Source of the DNA: CAYLHX01 sp964383675
GTDB taxonomy: Bacteria > Patescibacteriota > Gracilibacteria > UBA1369 > LOWO2-01-FULL-3
Direction of reading: 5' to 3'
Assembly (NCBI GenBank): GCA_964383675.1
Contig: CAYLHX010000038.1
Location: 1-6,282, forward strand
Length of the DNA stretch: 6,282 bases
Every line of letters starts with the position of its first letter. Position 1 is the first letter of the stretch. The notes under the pieces are model-generated. The model searched no databases, was not told the origin of the DNA, and saw only the letters and a program-made list of their open reading frames with translations. Positions 6,042-6,282 of the stretch are shown here, in pieces. The position numbers and the translations under genes were made by a program.

Positions 6042-6056
6042 TGCGGGGCGTTTTTT
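6034..6056 (+). terminator. intrinsic terminator
   Basis: CGTCCC (6034-6039), loop TTTGC, then GGGGCG (6045-6050) form a 6-pair stem with one G-T pair. Six T bases follow directly (6051-6056). This is a standard GC-rich stem plus T-run reading on the plus strand. No confident protein gene lies upstream on that strand, which implies an RNA product or an attenuator. Confidence 0.75.
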
Positions 6057-6061
6057 GTTCT

Positions 6062-6089
6062 TTGACAAGCAGGTTTTACTTAGTTTAAC
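6062..6089 (+). promoter_or_regulatory. possible promoter just after the terminator
   Basis: A perfect TTGACA (6062-6067) lies six bases after the T-run. The best -10 is TTTAAC (6084-6089, 4/6) with a 16-base spacer, and it overlaps the left arm of the long palindrome. If used, the RNA would begin near 6096 and lose that arm, so the two readings partly conflict. Confidence 0.3.
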
Positions 6090-6200
6090 AGGAAGTTTTA
6101 TCGGCAGAAGGATAGACCGCATGACGGTTATGGATGGCAACTGCCATACCTTGGCCGTATGTGCCGCCTTTTTTCTGCCGAGAAGCTCTTCCTGTTAGGC
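6083..6200. repeat. 118-base nested palindrome: structured RNA or palindromic mobile element
   Basis: TAACAGGAAG (6086-6095) is exactly complementary to CTTCCTGTTA (6188-6197), extended by U-G pairs and a G-C pair to 6083/6200. After an internal loop of 6 and 7 bases, CGGCAGAA (6102-6109) pairs perfectly with TTCTGCCG (6173-6180). Further in, CATGACGG (6120-6127) pairs with CCGTATG (6155-6161) with one bulge. The tip is ATGGC (6134-6138), loop AACT, GCCAT (6143-6147). The result is one long rod with four ordered helices, far more than expected by chance. Candidates are a non-coding RNA, a retron-like or IS-end hairpin, or a MITE/REP-type element. No family is recognised, and strand is undecided. 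Confidence 0.6.
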
Positions 6201-6239
6201 CAGAGGAGCAAAATCAAAAAGTTCGAAAATCATTCAACC

Positions 6240-6258
6240 GTCGGCCAGCAAAGCCGAC
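6240..6258. repeat. perfect 6-pair GC-rich hairpin
   Basis: GTCGGC (6240-6245) and GCCGAC (6253-6258) flank the 7-base loop CAGCAAA. No T-run follows, so it is not an intrinsic terminator. It lies 40 bases after the long palindrome and 13 bases before a possible start codon, so it may be part of the same structured RNA or of a translation-controlling leader. Confidence 0.45.
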
Positions 6259-6271
6259 TAGCGAGGGTTCC

Positions 6272-6282
6272 ATGCAAGAGAT
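6272..6282 (+). CDS. possible start of a gene running off the right edge
   Basis: ATG at 6272 is preceded by GAGGG (6263-6267), an acceptable Shine-Dalgarno sequence four bases before the start. Only three full codons (Met-Gln-Glu) are visible, so nothing can be said of the product. If real, bases 6062-6271 would be its structured leader. Confidence 0.2.

Larger units (their letters stand above)
5933..6056 (+). ncRNA. predicted short terminated RNA (sRNA or attenuator leader)
   Basis: The span runs from the promoter at 5904-5932 to the T-run of the terminator. The RNA would begin near 5939, be mostly unstructured for its first 60 bases, and then offer two mutually exclusive hairpins. One is AGGGAC (6001-6006) with GTCCCT (6035-6040). 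The other is the terminator stem that re-uses the same left arm. I recognise no Rfam-type core such as SRP, 6S, tmRNA or RNase P. It could be a trans-acting small RNA or the leader of a gene beyond the right edge. Confidence 0.4.
5862..6282. other. gene-poor structured region
   Basis: These 421 bases hold no reading frame with recognisable protein motifs. They hold, in order, a forward promoter, a short leader-like frame, an alternative hairpin, an intrinsic terminator, another TTGACA box, a 118-base nested palindrome, a perfect 6-pair hairpin and a possible gene start at the edge. The density of ordered inverted repeats points to RNA genes, a regulated leader, or a palindromic mobile element rather than protein coding. 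Confidence 0.6.

Noticed and set aside
5971..6198. 75-codon open frame starting with GTG on the plus strand
   Set aside because: It runs straight through the terminator and most of the long palindrome, has no ribosome-binding site and shows no protein motif. An internal ATG at 6121 has a weak AAGGA before it, but the peptide would be 25 residues lying wholly inside the palindrome.
6083..6200. 6S, SRP, tmRNA or RNase P RNA as the identity of the rod
   Set aside because: I see none of their conserved cores (SRP GGAA-type tip with its asymmetric loop, RNase P GAGGAAAGUC, tmRNA tRNA-like ends). 6S cannot be strictly excluded by shape, but the length is short.
6221..6227. GTTCGAA resembling a tRNA T-loop
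   Set aside because: The flanks do not form a T stem or acceptor stem, and no anticodon arm is found upstream, so it is not a tRNA.
6084..6282. Frame open from 6084 to the right edge (ATG at 6159)
   Set aside because: No Shine-Dalgarno sequence precedes the ATG, and the frame is dictated by the palindrome arms. The downstream sequence is needed to decide, so I do not call it.
1..6282. CRISPR array, insertion-sequence transposase, toxin-antitoxin or phage genes
   Set aside because: No spaced direct repeats and no such protein motifs were found on either strand.

Overview
The window carries five recognisable protein genes, one of them cut by the left edge, and about 420 bases of gene-poor, structured sequence at the right end. 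The gene set is a ferredoxin-dependent 2-oxoacid oxidoreductase, an epoxyqueuosine reductase, a DHH-family nanoRNase/pAp phosphatase and a half-size ABC exporter. With tight packing and roughly 45% G+C, it suggests an anaerobic or fermentative bacterium. The protein style is reminiscent of Candidate Phyla Radiation (Patescibacteria) genomes, but that placement is an inference and the sequence does not prove it.

Layout. Bases 1-1000 (+) hold the end of an OFOR alpha subunit and the complete beta subunit, coupled by an ATGA overlap. Bases 997-1854 (-) hold a SAM-dependent methyltransferase of unknown substrate with an 8-G tract in its reading frame. It has a near-consensus promoter embedded in the end of queG. 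Bases 1901-2902 (-) hold queG, with an odd Asn/Thr/Gln-rich insert and no C-terminal repeat domain. Bases 2903-3017 form a divergent control region whose two candidate promoters share -35 bases inside a dyad. Bases 3018-4025 (+) hold an nrnA-type phosphoesterase. Bases 4022-5797 (-) hold an ABC exporter with its own promoter at 5833-5861. Both convergent pairs interlock their stop codons in a shared palindromic tetranucleotide (TTAA, CTAG).

Bases 5862-6282 have no convincing protein gene. They do have order: a TTGACA-17-TAGGAT promoter, a possible 19-codon leader peptide ending at an antiterminator arm, and an intrinsic terminator. These are followed by a second TTGACA box, a 118-base nested palindrome able to fold into a long rod, a small perfect hairpin, and a possible Shine-Dalgarno plus ATG at the right edge. 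This looks like a small-RNA or attenuator locus next to a structured RNA or palindromic mobile element. It is the part of the window most worth following up.

The genes do not form one pathway. KorAB serves ferredoxin-linked carbon metabolism, QueG ends queuosine tRNA modification, NrnA recycles short RNA and pAp, and the exporter acts at the membrane. Apart from korAB, each appears to be its own transcription unit.
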